DNA of 64,000 nucleotides from Gilvibacter sp. SZ-19 (GTDB lineage: Bacteria; Bacteroidota; Bacteroidia; Flavobacteriales; Flavobacteriaceae): the NCBI RefSeq assembly GCF_002163875.1, contig NZ_CP019333.1, positions 1,184,864 through 1,248,863 on the forward strand. The letters run 5' to 3'. The notes under the pieces were generated by a model, which had not been told where the DNA came from, did no database searches, and worked only from the letters and a program-made list of their open reading frames with translations. Below, piece by piece: positions 7,612 to 16,903 of this stretch. The position numbers and the translations under genes are program-made. How positions within the stretch are numbered: position 1 is the first letter of the stretch; every line of letters begins with the position of its first letter.

Positions 7612-8220
7612 TTACTTCTGTCCGCGAAGAACCGGATTGAGTTCGTCGTCATTGTACATTTTCATCTGCTTATAGACTTTCATGTACTTGTCTCCTGCAG
7701 CGATATCTTCTAGCAACTGGTCAATCGCCGTTGAAAGGTCAACGCGTTGTTCCAGTAAAACGTCTAGCTTCTTTTGACATGCAGCTCGATGTTCCGCTGA
7801 AGCGTCTTGGCGCTGTGCCTCCTCGTTCATGTGATAGATCTTTAAGGCCAAAATAGAAAGTCTATCAACTCCCCAAGCCGGACTCTCTGTATTGATACGC
7901 GCATCTGGCTTAGGCTCTACATCTTTGTATTTGTCTAAAAAATAGCTGTCTATGTACTCCACCATATCGGTTCTGTCTTGGTTAGAGGCATCGATCTTAC
8001 GCTTGAGCTCCAAGGCGGCTACAGGGTCGATATTCGGATCGCGAATAATGTCTTCATAGTGCCATTGAACAGTGTCTATCCAGCATTTACGGTAGAGCAA
8101 ATGAGCCAGCAGATCATCTTTTTCATTGTAAGGATTGTGGAAATCTTGGTCCACATTATCCAATACGTGATACTGCTTGATTACTTCTTGAAAAATAGGA
8201 TTGGCCTTGGCAGAAAACAT
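7612..8220 (-). CDS. DUF4254 protein
   Basis: A 202-residue, charged, all-helical cytosolic protein without signal peptide or membrane segment. The sequence matches the DUF4254 pattern: an N-terminal NPYNEKDDLLAHLLYRKCWIDTVQWHYED region, a central ESPAWGVDRLSILALKIYHM and a C-terminal helical hairpin. No enzymatic role is established. In Flavobacteriaceae this family often sits beside a GT9 glycosyltransferase, as here, suggesting a part in lipopolysaccharide or glycolipid synthesis (inference). It has a very good promoter upstream and is the first gene of a likely two-gene operon. Confidence 0.8.
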   Translation of the reverse strand: MFSAKANPIFQEVIKQYHVLDNVDQDFHNPYNEKDDLLAHLLYRKCWIDTVQWHYEDIIRDPNIDPVAALELKRKIDASNQDRTDMVEYIDSYFLDKYKDVEPKPDARINTESPAWGVDRLSILALKIYHMNEEAQRQDASAEHRAACQKKLDVLLEQRVDLSTAIDQLLEDIAAGDKYMKVYKQMKMYNDDELNPVLRGQK

Positions 8221-8238
8221 AGTTCAATTTTATGGCGA

Positions 8239-8272
8239 CAAAGATACACTAAATGACCATTCTAGCTGCAAA
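8239..8272 (-). promoter_or_regulatory. Promoter of the DUF4254-GT9 operon
   Basis: On the minus strand, TTTG (8272-8269), a 22-base spacer and TATCTTTG (8246-8239, exact TAnnTTTG). It overlaps the 3' end of the DUF6427-like gene and gives an RNA start about 11 bases before the ATG at 8220. Confidence 0.6.
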
Positions 8273-9172
8273 AGGCAATAAAAGAAAGGCCCAAAGCAGG
8301 ATTTCTGTGATAGGTCGCTGCTGATTGCGTTCTGTTAGGTTGGCCACCGCAACTGCTAGGGGAAAAACCAAGAATACCACTGAATTGTTGGTAGCTGGTT
8401 GCACACCTATGGCAATGATCCAGGCGACCGCTGCAGCCAAAACGATGAACAAAGGTCTTTTCTTACGGATCAGCATGATCTTTCGATAACCAAGCCAATA
8501 AAATGGAATCATAATAACTGTCAAAATCAGCAAATAAACTGTAGGCCAGGCTGTTTGCATATTCTTCCACTCCGATAGGTCAAAACGCCAATCTTGTAAT
8601 TGGAAATACTGCGGAAATTGATCATTTACCAAAAAGAAGCCGGCTAAATAGATCATCCCAACGGCCAAAATTGCGAAAAAAGGAACCAGCCAATTGCGGT
8701 AATCTGAGGCGTCAAAGATCAAAACACCTAAAAATACTAAAAGCAAGTTGCCGCCAGCTCCATACCAGGCCAGAGAGGCAATGGCTATCCAAAAGGCCGC
8801 ATCGAAGAGCTTTTTCTTGACTGATTTTAGACTTTGCAGGCTGATCAAGCGTCGAATTGCCATTAAAACAAGCACATGTGCGATCACTCCGGTGAGTTCG
8901 AGCTTAGATATGGCCAGCATGGATAATAGAAACACATAACCGAGCACTACGAAGGAATTCTTCTTAGATAATTCGTTCTTTCTAACAATAAAATCGACTA
9001 GTAAAACGCTGAATATCAACAATCCAGACATAGCAAGAAATTCCAGTACGGCCCAAAGTGTATATCCGCGCTTACAGGTGTAAAACCAATCGATCGCAAA
9101 AACGAGGAATAAATACAGGGAAACCCACAGAAAATTTAACGGTTTAGAAGTTGCGAAAATCCTTGTGAGCAT
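8249..9172 (-). CDS. Polytopic membrane protein (DUF6427-like)
   Basis: A 307-residue inner-membrane protein with about nine or ten hydrophobic helices spread over the full length. The basic loops (RRLISLQSLKSVKKKLFD near 107-124, YRKIMLIRKKR near 230-240) should face the cytoplasm. I recall this family as DUF6427, usually next to a small DUF6341 protein and purD in Flavobacteriaceae, as here; the name is from memory. No function is known. Its ATG lies within the -33 region of the divergent small gene, so the two starts are closely coupled. Confidence 0.7.
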   Translation of the reverse strand: MLTRIFATSKPLNFLWVSLYLFLVFAIDWFYTCKRGYTLWAVLEFLAMSGLLIFSVLLVDFIVRKNELSKKNSFVVLGYVFLLSMLAISKLELTGVIAHVLVLMAIRRLISLQSLKSVKKKLFDAAFWIAIASLAWYGAGGNLLLVFLGVLIFDASDYRNWLVPFFAILAVGMIYLAGFFLVNDQFPQYFQLQDWRFDLSEWKNMQTAWPTVYLLILTVIMIPFYWLGYRKIMLIRKKRPLFIVLAAAVAWIIAIGVQPATNNSVVFLVFPLAVAVANLTERNQQRPITEILLWAFLLLPFAARMVI

Positions 9173-9192
9173 CTAGAGAATTTGTAATTTTG
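9163..9192 (+). promoter_or_regulatory. Promoter of the DUF6341-like gene
   Basis: TTG (9163-9165), a 19-base spacer and TAATTTTG (9185-9192, exact TAnnTTTG). Its upstream half overlaps the start codon of the divergent membrane protein gene at 9172. Transcription would start near 9199, about 12 bases before the ATG at 9211. Confidence 0.55.
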
Positions 9193-9210
9193 TCAAGTAA
9201 ATATAAAAAT

Positions 9211-9447
9211 ATGAGTTGGAGAGGTTTTTTTGAAGGAATTCAATCATTTTTTGAAAACGTAGCATTCGCACCTTATGAGTGGTTGCGTGCTCTAGAACTT
9301 GAAAACTGGTGGTTAGCCAACACCGTAACTTGGCTTTTTATCTTGGTTGGTTTTGTTGCTTTCTTCTACTGGATGAAGCAATTGCAGATCTTCAATCAGA
9401 ACAACGAAGAAGACCGCAGCCAGGTTTCTCACTCATTCTTAGGATAA
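9211..9447 (+). CDS. Small single-helix membrane protein (DUF6341-like)
   Basis: A 78-residue protein. It starts MSWRGFFEGIQSFFENVAFAP, has an amphipathic stretch with LELENWWLAN, one membrane helix (TVTWLFILVGFVAFFYWM, about 38-56) and an acidic C-terminal tail. The start is the ATG at 9211 because the promoter's -7 box overlaps any earlier in-frame start such as the TTG at 9190. I recall the family as DUF6341, paired with DUF6427 in Flavobacteriaceae. Divergent pairing with that gene suggests a shared membrane role, but the function is unknown. Its end overlaps purD by 9 bases on the opposite strand. Confidence 0.65.
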   Translation: MSWRGFFEGIQSFFENVAFAPYEWLRALELENWWLANTVTWLFILVGFVAFFYWMKQLQIFNQNNEEDRSQVSHSFLG

Positions 9448-10713
9448 GTCAAAACCGATATCGGTTCTATAATACATCGTATCAAACTGTAGCTTAGCTG
9501 CATTTTGGTACGATTTTTTTAGCGCCTGTTTGTAATCATCTGCCAAGGCTGTTACTGCGATTACACGGCCCCCATTGGTCACCACTTGCCCGTCTTTTTC
9601 TGCTGTGCCTGCGTGAAACACTATCGCATCTTCTACCTTCTCTATACCTGTAATGGTCTTCCCTTTTTCATAGGCTTCCGGATATCCTCCTGAGACCAAC
9701 ATCACTGTGGTAGCTGCCTGTGGATTCACTTCAAAAGCAGTAGTGCCTAAAGTTTGTTTATCTGTTGCCAACAGTAAGTCAACCAAGTCCGATTGAATTC
9801 TCGGAATAACCACTTCGGTCTCCGGATCGCCCATGCGCACATTGTATTCGATCACTTTTGGGGAATCGCCAACTTTGATCAATCCTAAGAAAATGAAACC
9901 GCGATAGGTCAATCCTTCTTCCTTTAGGCCATTAACGGTTGGAATCACCACCTGATCCTCTACCTTTTTAAGAAAAGCTTCGTCTGCAAATGGCACAGGA
10001 GATACGGCTCCCATCCCTCCCGTATTCAGGCCGGTGTCGCCTTCGCCTATACGCTTGTAATCTTTGGCGTTGGGCAAGATCTTGTAGTCTTTCCCGTCGG
10101 TCAGGACAAAAACACTAAGCTCAATACCGTCTAGGAACTCTTCGATGACCACAGTGCTGCTAGCCGCCCCGAACTTTTGATTGGCCAACATATTTTCCAA
10201 TTCTCGCTTGGCTTCGTCCAGGTCTTCTAAGATCAATACACCTTTTCCGGCGGCCAAACCGTCTGCTTTCAGCACATAAGGCGCATTTAAGGTCTCTAAG
10301 AACTGCTTTCCTGCTTCCAAGGTATCTGCGTTAAAACTCTGGTAGGCAGCTGTTGGAATGTTGTGACGTGCCATAAATCGTTTCGCGTAGTCCTTACTGC
10401 CTTCTAATTGGGCAGCTTCTTGTGAAGGCCCTACAACGGCTACCTCTTTTAACCTCTCATCGGCTTTGAAAAAATCGTATATCCCATCTACCAAAGGTGC
10501 TTCTGGGCCCACAACCACTAAGCCAATGCCCTCTTTTAAAACCAAGGCTTTGATACCTTCAAAGTCGCTGACACCTAAAGCTACATTGCTTGCAATTGTC
10601 GCGGTTCCCGCATTTCCGGGTGCCACAAACAATTGTTCACATTTTGGACTTTGGACTATCTTGTGGGCTAAGGCGTGTTCTCTACCTCCAGAACCGATGA
10701 TAAGGATGTTCAT
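9439..10713 (-). CDS. purD: Phosphoribosylamine-glycine ligase (GAR synthetase)
   Basis: ATP-grasp enzyme of purine synthesis joining glycine to 5-phosphoribosylamine to give GAR. The 424-residue length is normal. Visible features are the N-terminal MNILIIGSGGREHALAHK, the GPEAPLVDG loop, LKADGLAAGKGV (ATP-grasp lysine region), the signature GGMGAVSP at about 220-227, and YNVRMGDPETE with the metal-binding residues near 290. No other pur genes are adjacent. A -7 box (10737-10744) lies upstream. Confidence 0.97.
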   Translation of the reverse strand: MNILIIGSGGREHALAHKIVQSPKCEQLFVAPGNAGTATIASNVALGVSDFEGIKALVLKEGIGLVVVGPEAPLVDGIYDFFKADERLKEVAVVGPSQEAAQLEGSKDYAKRFMARHNIPTAAYQSFNADTLEAGKQFLETLNAPYVLKADGLAAGKGVLILEDLDEAKRELENMLANQKFGAASSTVVIEEFLDGIELSVFVLTDGKDYKILPNAKDYKRIGEGDTGLNTGGMGAVSPVPFADEAFLKKVEDQVVIPTVNGLKEEGLTYRGFIFLGLIKVGDSPKVIEYNVRMGDPETEVVIPRIQSDLVDLLLATDKQTLGTTAFEVNPQAATTVMLVSGGYPEAYEKGKTITGIEKVEDAIVFHAGTAEKDGQVVTNGGRVIAVTALADDYKQALKKSYQNAAKLQFDTMYYRTDIGFDLS

Positions 10714-10736
10714 TTTTGCTGATTTTGACCGAGGGA

Positions 10737-10744
10737 CAAAAATA
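10737..10744 (-). promoter_or_regulatory. -7 box upstream of purD
   Basis: On the minus strand this reads TATTTTTG, an exact TAnnTTTG match, which would give a leader of about 16 bases before the purD ATG. No clear -33 TTTG at normal spacing. Confidence 0.4.
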
Positions 10745-10777
10745 ATTGTTTGTAAATTGACCTACTAATTTTTCGAT

Positions 10778-12088
10778 TTGAATTTGTTCGATTTTACACT
10801 AAAAATCAAAGGTTTTCCACTAGAGAAAGCCCGCAAAAGCTTGCAGCAAATTCAATCGATCCCAATTGACATAAAAGCAGATTACCAAGCCCAAAAGTGT
10901 TTGGAGATCGCAAATTATCACCTGGCAAACACTCCGTTTTACAAGGCGCTAGTAGGTAAGGATTCCGTAGCAGATTTTAGCAGTTTACCCTTGCTCACAA
11001 AGTCAGATCTGCAACAGCCCTTAGCAGATCGTCTCAGCAGCCAATACAACACCAAAAATGTTTATGTGAACAAAACTTCTGGGTCTAGCGGGCATCCGTT
11101 CATCTTTGCGAAAGACAAATTTTGTCACGCCCTGACCTGGGCTTATATAATAGATCGCTTTGGTCTGTACCAGCTCGATTTCAACCGTTCGTATCAGGCC
11201 CGATTCTATGGAATTCCACTTAAATTTCCGGGCTATCACAAAGAGCGGCTCAAAGATCTGCTCAGCAAGCGCTATCGCTTTCCGATATTCGACCTCCAAG
11301 AGAAGGAGTTGGATAAGATCCTAAAACACTTTAAAAACAAGCGCTTCGAGTATATCAATGGGTATACCAGCTCAATAGTGCTTTTTGCAAAATACCTTAA
11401 AGCCAAAGACATAGTGCTCACCTCGGTTTGTCCGAGTCTAAGGCTTTGTATGGTAACCTCAGAAATGCTTTTTGATTCCGACAAAACCCTGATGGAACAA
11501 CAGTTTGGAGTGCCTGTAGTCAACGAATATGGCGCCTCAGAATTAGACCTTATTGCCTTTACTACTCCCGATGGCAATTTTGGTTTAAACACGGACACCC
11601 TATATGTAGAAGTGGTGGACGATAGTGGCAAGGTTGTTCCTATGGGAACTCCCGGCAGGTTGGTTATTACGTCGCTTTACAACAAGGCACACCCCTTTAT
11701 TCGTTATGATATTGGCGATCTGGGTGTGATTGCTTCGGATAAAAACGGGCGACCTTATCTCAAAGAGCTTATTGGTCGCACTAATGATATTGCGCACTTA
11801 CCAAGTGGGAAAACGGTCCCAGGGCTCACCTTCTATTATGTGACCAAGAGCGTTATTGAAGATTCTGGCAAGGTCAAGGAATTTGTGGTAGTGCAACAAG
11901 ACCTCAACCGCTTTAAAATACGCTATGTAAGCGCCCAGCCACTATCCGAAGCAGAGAAGAAAACCATGGAAAAGGCACTAGAAACCTACTTAGAGCCCGG
12001 CCTGATCTTAGCCTTTGAACACTGCCAGACCATTGTAAGATCGGCACGAGGGAAACTAAAACAATTCAGCAGCGAATACAATGGCTAA
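10778..12088 (+). CDS. PaaK/CapK-like adenylate-forming ligase
   Basis: A 436-residue member of the phenylacetate-CoA ligase branch of the ANL superfamily. It shows the ATP-binding loop NKTSGSSGHPF (near 90-100), NEYGASELD (adenine/Mg region), and the RYDIGDLG hinge. Relatives labelled CapK occur in capsule and exopolysaccharide loci and are thought to activate a carboxylic acid for polymer decoration; the substrate is unknown. There is no ATG: an in-frame stop at 10766 leaves the TTG at 10778 as the best start, giving MNLFDFTLKIKGF. Its 3' end overlaps the next glycosyltransferase by 8 bases, so the two are translationally coupled. It opens the polysaccharide locus. Confidence 0.83.
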   Translation: MNLFDFTLKIKGFPLEKARKSLQQIQSIPIDIKADYQAQKCLEIANYHLANTPFYKALVGKDSVADFSSLPLLTKSDLQQPLADRLSSQYNTKNVYVNKTSGSSGHPFIFAKDKFCHALTWAYIIDRFGLYQLDFNRSYQARFYGIPLKFPGYHKERLKDLLSKRYRFPIFDLQEKELDKILKHFKNKRFEYINGYTSSIVLFAKYLKAKDIVLTSVCPSLRLCMVTSEMLFDSDKTLMEQQFGVPVVNEYGASELDLIAFTTPDGNFGLNTDTLYVEVVDDSGKVVPMGTPGRLVITSLYNKAHPFIRYDIGDLGVIASDKNGRPYLKELIGRTNDIAHLPSGKTVPGLTFYYVTKSVIEDSGKVKEFVVVQQDLNRFKIRYVSAQPLSEAEKKTMEKALETYLEPGLILAFEHCQTIVRSARGKLKQFSSEYNG

Positions 12089-13247
12089 ACACATCTGTAT
12101 AGTAAGTAATTATTATCCTCCAGAAATGGGAGCTGCAGCTAATCGCATCCAGATCTTAGCCGAATCGCTACAGGCCAAAGGGATGCAGGTTACCGTACTT
12201 TGTCCGCTGCCCAATTACCCTTTTGGAGAGTTGTTTGAGGGCTACCCTAAAGCTGGGCCCTACACAGAGCAAATAAACGGTATCCGGACTGTTCGATTGA
12301 GCACTTTCGCCACCAAATCAACCAAGCCTTGGTTACGCTTTAAGGCCATGGGTGCCTTTGCAAAAAGTGTGAGCAAGCAATTGCGGCAACAGCATCCCTA
12401 CGATATAGTGATCATACAGTGTTCGCCTTTGCTTGTGGGTTATCACAGCCTTAGAACTGCGAAAAAGTTAGGGTTAAAAGCAGTGATAAATATCTCTGAC
12501 ATTTGGCCGCTTGCAGCCGTGGAGCTCGGAGCCATGCGCAAGGGACTCATCTACGCTTGGATGCGTAAGATGGAAAAGTTCATTTACCGCCATGCAGATG
12601 CCATATTGGGGCAATCCAAAGAAATACTTACTCATGTGCAAAAAGAGGGCGCTACAGCCCCGCTATTGCTTTACAGAAACTTTCCGAGGGTGAGTGCGGC
12701 TTCTTTGTGTAAAACGCCAGTAAAAGACGTGAAAGTGGTCTATGCAGGCTTGCTAGGAGCCGCTCAAGGGATCTTAGAATTGTGCAAACAGATCGAATTA
12801 CCTGCTAATTGGGAATTGCATATTTACGGACAGGGGAACGAACAAGAAGCTATAGCTTCTTATCTGAACGCCAACTCAAAATCCATCATTTATATGGGTT
12901 CCTTGACTAAGGAAGAGCTTCACGGCAAGCTTTCTGATTATCATCTGGCCCTGGCACCGCTTAAAACACGTATTTATGGCTCTGTACCGTCTAAATTGTT
13001 CGAACTGCCTCATTTTGGCTTGCCGGTGCTCTATCTAGGTGCTGGAGAAGGAGCGCAAGTGGTGCAACAATACAAGCTCGGTTGGAGTGTTTCTGGTTCC
13101 GATTGGAAGGCGATGAATGCGTTACTTGTGCAATTGGATGGAGACAAAAGTCAATGGCCTAGACCAGAGGAATTACAGCAAACTGCGCGTGAAAATTTTG
13201 TTCCAGAGCCGCAGCTTGAACGATTGGTAGCCCTTTTGGATCAGTAG
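12081..13247 (+). CDS. Glycosyltransferase family 4 (WbuB-like)
   Basis: A 388-residue GT-B retaining glycosyltransferase. The N-terminal domain begins ICIVSNYYPPEMGAAANRI, the usual start of the WbuB/GT4 group. The C-terminal domain has VVYAGLLGAAQGI, the HIYGQGNEQEAI strand and the donor-phosphate loop PSKLFELPHFGLPVLYLG. The usual EX7E motif is not obvious. It most likely adds a (N-acetyl-)sugar to the lipid-linked repeat unit at the cytoplasmic face. It is coupled to the upstream CapK-like gene, and its end overlaps the convergent initiating transferase gene by 7 bases. Confidence 0.88.
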   Translation: MAKHICIVSNYYPPEMGAAANRIQILAESLQAKGMQVTVLCPLPNYPFGELFEGYPKAGPYTEQINGIRTVRLSTFATKSTKPWLRFKAMGAFAKSVSKQLRQQHPYDIVIIQCSPLLVGYHSLRTAKKLGLKAVINISDIWPLAAVELGAMRKGLIYAWMRKMEKFIYRHADAILGQSKEILTHVQKEGATAPLLLYRNFPRVSAASLCKTPVKDVKVVYAGLLGAAQGILELCKQIELPANWELHIYGQGNEQEAIASYLNANSKSIIYMGSLTKEELHGKLSDYHLALAPLKTRIYGSVPSKLFELPHFGLPVLYLGAGEGAQVVQQYKLGWSVSGSDWKAMNALLVQLDGDKSQWPRPEELQQTARENFVPEPQLERLVALLDQ

Positions 13248-14596
13248 GCTTTTTCGTCTCCGCGGATGGCATTGTAGACCGTTTGTACAATGATCTTAAG
13301 GTCTAAGAGCATGGACCAGTTCTCCAAGTAGAAAATGTCGAATTTTACCCGATTGATGATGTCTTCGTCTGTCTCTACTTCTCCGCGATAACCAGTTACC
13401 TGAGCCAGTCCGGTGATTCCTGGTTTAATGAAATGGCGCACCATGAATTTATCAATACGTTCGGCATACATATGGGTATGACTCACCATGTGTGGTCTAG
13501 GGCCAACCACAGACATTTCGCCTTTTAAAACATTGATAAATTGCGGTAGTTCGTCTATACTGGTTTTTCTAATGATGCGTCCTACACGAGTAATTCGCTG
13601 ATCTCCCCGGGTTACCTGGTGTAGGTCTGCCATAGGGTTTGGGCGCATAGAACGAAACTTATAACAGAAGAATTCTTTGTAATCCAATCCGTTTCGTTTC
13701 TGTTTGAAAAACACAGGGCCTTTGGATTCTAGCTTGATAATAATTGCCAGTAGCGGGGTAAGCCAGCTCAGCAATCCAACAATGATTATCAAGGCTAACA
13801 TAATGTCAAAGCTTCGCTTGATGAACAGATTGAACGGCTCCAAGATCGGGATTCGTCTTAAGGAAAGCACTGGCAAATATCCGTAGTAATTGTACTCCAA
13901 GCGTCTGGAGTAGATCTCCTTATTGTCAGGAACGAATTTTAAGATCTTGAGATTGTTGTCTGCAAAATCGACCAAACTACCCAGCTGGTCGTTGTCTAAT
14001 TCTGCTATAGAAGAGTAGATCTCATCGATATTATTGGCCAGAACGAAATCGAAAACCTCTTGCATTTCTAGTTCTTCTCTAGCGCTGAAATCATAGGTCT
14101 TGATAAGCTGGTAGCCGTATTCCGGATTATCGGTAAAGAACTTGCGCAGCTGTTCTGTTTTTTGGTTAAGCCCTAAAATGATAACGTTCCTATAGTTACC
14201 TCCTACGAGTCGGTATCGCTTAAGCAAGTAGTAGATTGCGAGCTTAAAAGCGCCAATGACTCCAAACACCTTGGCGATATAGATCAGTACTTCTACAGGG
14301 TCTTGATCCATTTCGTTGTAAATGCCAAAAAAGGCAAATACGAGTAGCGTAAATAAAATGGATTGCAACCCTATTAAGGATAAGATCTTTACCACTTTGG
14401 TAAAACGGTAGATCTCGTAGAAATTCGATTTTACCGAGAGCACTATCCAGGCAAGGGAAACAAATACGATATAAGAATAATAGGCAGAATTATCTGAAAA
14501 GAATCCCTGCGCCAAGAAATGGATTGTTGCCAGATCTATAGCATACTGTATGGGTCTTATATAACCCGAATATCGACCACGTCTTGCAAATACCAT
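13241..14596 (-). CDS. wcaJ: Polyprenyl-phosphate sugar-1-phosphate transferase (WcaJ/WbaP type)
   Basis: A 451-residue initiating enzyme moving a sugar-1-phosphate from a UDP-sugar to undecaprenyl phosphate. The N-terminal half has about four membrane helices followed by a CoA-binding-like cytosolic domain (about 130-250). The C-terminal bacterial sugar transferase domain starts at KRSFDIMLALIIIV with its reentrant helix. It continues with KGPVFFKQKRNG, FCYKFRSM and TSIDELPQFINVLKGEMSVVGPRP. The substrate is often glucose or galactose in this subgroup but cannot be fixed here. Its ATG overlaps the stop of the uxs gene (TAATG), so it is the last gene of a coupled ugd-uxs-wcaJ run. Confidence 0.9.
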   Translation of the reverse strand: MVFARRGRYSGYIRPIQYAIDLATIHFLAQGFFSDNSAYYSYIVFVSLAWIVLSVKSNFYEIYRFTKVVKILSLIGLQSILFTLLVFAFFGIYNEMDQDPVEVLIYIAKVFGVIGAFKLAIYYLLKRYRLVGGNYRNVIILGLNQKTEQLRKFFTDNPEYGYQLIKTYDFSAREELEMQEVFDFVLANNIDEIYSSIAELDNDQLGSLVDFADNNLKILKFVPDNKEIYSRRLEYNYYGYLPVLSLRRIPILEPFNLFIKRSFDIMLALIIIVGLLSWLTPLLAIIIKLESKGPVFFKQKRNGLDYKEFFCYKFRSMRPNPMADLHQVTRGDQRITRVGRIIRKTSIDELPQFINVLKGEMSVVGPRPHMVSHTHMYAERIDKFMVRHFIKPGITGLAQVTGYRGEVETDEDIINRVKFDIFYLENWSMLLDLKIIVQTVYNAIRGDEKAY

Positions 14597-15585
14597 TACT
14601 TGCGAATGTGCTTTGAGAAGTCTTTGTGTTCGCTTTTCAGCAATTCTTCAGGACTTAAGTTCTTAAAATAGTCATAGGTTTTAGCCATGCCAGTAGCACG
14701 ATCTACTTTGGGCTCCCACCCGAGCACCTCACGAGCTCTAGCTATGTCTGGCTGACGTTGTAAAGGGTCGTCTGTGGGCAATGGCTTAAAAACGATCTTT
14801 TGATCGGTGCCTGTTAGTTTGATGATCTCTTCAGCAAAGTCAAGGATACTGATCTCGTCCGGGTTTCCAATATTTACAGGCAAGCTATAATCACTCAGCA
14901 ACAATCTATACAAGCCTTCGATCTGATCGTCCACATAACAGAACGAACGCGTTTGGTGACCGTCGCCAAAGACTGTTAAGTCTTCGCCACGCAAGGCTTG
15001 TCCTATAAAGGCTGGGATCACACGTCCGTCATTGAGTCTCATTCGCGGCCCGTAGGTGTTGAATATGCGAGCGATTCTAGTTTCTAAGCCGTGAAAACGG
15101 TGGTAGGCCATAGTGATGGATTCCTGAAAGCGTTTGGCCTCGTCATAAACACCTCGAGGACCAATAGCATTAACATTTCCAAAATATTCTTCGCTTTGAG
15201 GATGTACTAAGGGATCTCCGTACACTTCACTGGTAGAAGCAATAAGTATTCGCGCTTTTTTCTCCTTGGCCAATCCCAAAAGATTGTGGGTTCCTAAAGA
15301 TCCTACTTTTAAGGTTTGAATAGGGATTTTGAGATAATCTATCGGACTAGCTGGAGAAGCAAAATGCAGAATGTAATCCAATTGTCCAGGCACATAAACA
15401 AAGGTGGTCACATCGTGATGGTAGAACTCAAAACGCTCCTTACCAAAGAGGTGCTCTATGTTCTTGAGGTCGCCGGTTATAAGATTATCCATTGCCACTA
15501 CTCTATAACCTTCTGCTATAAAGCGGTCGCACAGATGGGAACCTATAAACCCGGCAGCGCCAGTAATTAAAACGCGTTTCGCCAT
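14596..15585 (-). CDS. uxs: UDP-glucuronate decarboxylase (UDP-xylose synthase)
   Basis: Extended short-chain dehydrogenase converting UDP-glucuronate to UDP-xylose with NAD+ recycled in the active site. In 329 residues one sees [13 protein letters not shown] (NAD-binding), [15 protein letters not shown] (specific to UXS), STSEVYGDP, the catalytic pair in GVYDEAKRF (YxxxK), and [10 protein letters not shown]. The upstream gene makes its substrate and overlaps its start by one base (TAATG), so the two form a UDP-glucose to UDP-xylose module. A UDP-glucuronate epimerase is a possible alternative, but the SPASP segment favours the decarboxylase. Confidence 0.9.
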   Translation of the reverse strand: MAKRVLITGAAGFIGSHLCDRFIAEGYRVVAMDNLITGDLKNIEHLFGKERFEFYHHDVTTFVYVPGQLDYILHFASPASPIDYLKIPIQTLKVGSLGTHNLLGLAKEKKARILIASTSEVYGDPLVHPQSEEYFGNVNAIGPRGVYDEAKRFQESITMAYHRFHGLETRIARIFNTYGPRMRLNDGRVIPAFIGQALRGEDLTVFGDGHQTRSFCYVDDQIEGLYRLLLSDYSLPVNIGNPDEISILDFAEEIIKLTGTDQKIVFKPLPTDDPLQRQPDIARAREVLGWEPKVDRATGMAKTYDYFKNLSPEELLKSEHKDFSKHIRK

Positions 15586-16895
15586 TAACTGATTTCTTTT
15601 CGGCCCACCGAAATATAGTGAAATCCTTCAAGAGCCATTTCATTGACATCGTACAAATTGCGTCCGTCAAAGATCACCGCTTGATTGAGATTGTTTTTTA
15701 GGGTTTCTAAGTTGGGAGTTCTAAAAATACTCCACTCCGTATTGATCACAAGAGCATCGGCATTTTCTGTAGCCTCATACATGGATCCAGCGAAATTAAT
15801 CCTGTCGCCTACTTTAGCTTTTACATTCGGCATCGCCTCCGGATCGTAGGCAGTAATGGTTGCGCCCAATTCCAAAAGTGCCTCTATCATATATAAAGAT
15901 GGAGCTTCTCGAATATCGTCGGTCTCTGGTTTAAAAGCTAAGCCCCAGAAAGCAAAATGTTTTCCAGCCACTTGATCTTTAAAATAACGTTTGATCTTGG
16001 GTATCATAGATACCTTTTGAGCGTCGTTAACATTGATTACCGCATCGAGTATCTCAAAATTGTATCCTGAGTCCTTGCCGGCTTTGTGGAGCGCCTTAAC
16101 ATCTTTAGGGAAACAAGAGCCACCGTAGCCTATACCAGGGAAAAGGAAGCGATTTCCAATACGAGAATCTGAACCCATTCCGGCGCGGACCTTGTCTACA
16201 TCAGCACCAACAAGCTCACAATAATTTGCTACCTCATTCATAAAAGTGATCTTGGTTGCCAAAAAGGAGTTTGCCGCGTATTTGGTCAACTCTGCTGACT
16301 TCTCGTCCATCACAATAATCGGATTGCCCGAACGCACAAAAGGAGCATACAAGCGCTTCATTTCTTTTATCGCTGTTTCATCTGTCGCACCAACAACGAT
16401 ACGTTCTGGCTTCATGAAATCGTCAACTGCAAAACCTTCTCTTAAGAACTCAGGGTTAGAAACAACCGCAAAAGGAACCTCTGTCTGAGCGGCTATGGTT
16501 TTCTCAACCAATTCTGCAGTACCTACCGGCACCGTGCTTTTATCAACTATGATCTTGTAAGACTTAAGCTGTTTTCCAATATCTTCTGCTACCCGTAAAA
16601 CATAAGAAAGATCGGCTGAACCGTCTTCGTCTTCAGGAGTAGGCAAGGCTAAAAATACTATATCTGCATGATCAAGACCTTCACTGAGTTCTGTAGTAAA
16701 ACGCAAGCGTCCGGCTTTAATGTTTCTGTCAAAGATCACATCTAAATGTGGTTCGTAGATAGGAACCTCTCCGTTGCGCATCCGATTCACCTTATCAACA
16801 TCGATATCTACGCAAAAAACATCGTTTCCGGTCTCAGCCAAACAGGTTCCGGTAACCAATCCTACATATCCTGTTCCAATTACAGCTATCTTCAT
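15585..16895 (-). CDS. ugd: UDP-glucose 6-dehydrogenase
   Basis: Oxidises UDP-glucose to UDP-glucuronate with two NAD+. The 436 residues show [19 protein letters not shown] (NAD-binding), [11 protein letters not shown], the substrate-binding [20 protein letters not shown], and the catalytic cysteine in [11 protein letters not shown]. The C-terminal UDP-binding domain has [18 protein letters not shown]. It follows the GT26 gene by 8 bases and overlaps uxs by one base, so it is inside one operon. A second UDP-sugar dehydrogenase (wecC, 33074-34279) is encoded elsewhere in the locus and has a different signature. Confidence 0.95.
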   Translation of the reverse strand: MKIAVIGTGYVGLVTGTCLAETGNDVFCVDIDVDKVNRMRNGEVPIYEPHLDVIFDRNIKAGRLRFTTELSEGLDHADIVFLALPTPEDEDGSADLSYVLRVAEDIGKQLKSYKIIVDKSTVPVGTAELVEKTIAAQTEVPFAVVSNPEFLREGFAVDDFMKPERIVVGATDETAIKEMKRLYAPFVRSGNPIIVMDEKSAELTKYAANSFLATKITFMNEVANYCELVGADVDKVRAGMGSDSRIGNRFLFPGIGYGGSCFPKDVKALHKAGKDSGYNFEILDAVINVNDAQKVSMIPKIKRYFKDQVAGKHFAFWGLAFKPETDDIREAPSLYMIEALLELGATITAYDPEAMPNVKAKVGDRINFAGSMYEATENADALVINTEWSIFRTPNLETLKNNLNQAVIFDGRNLYDVNEMALEGFHYISVGRKEIS

Positions 16896-16903
16896 TTAAT
16901 TCT

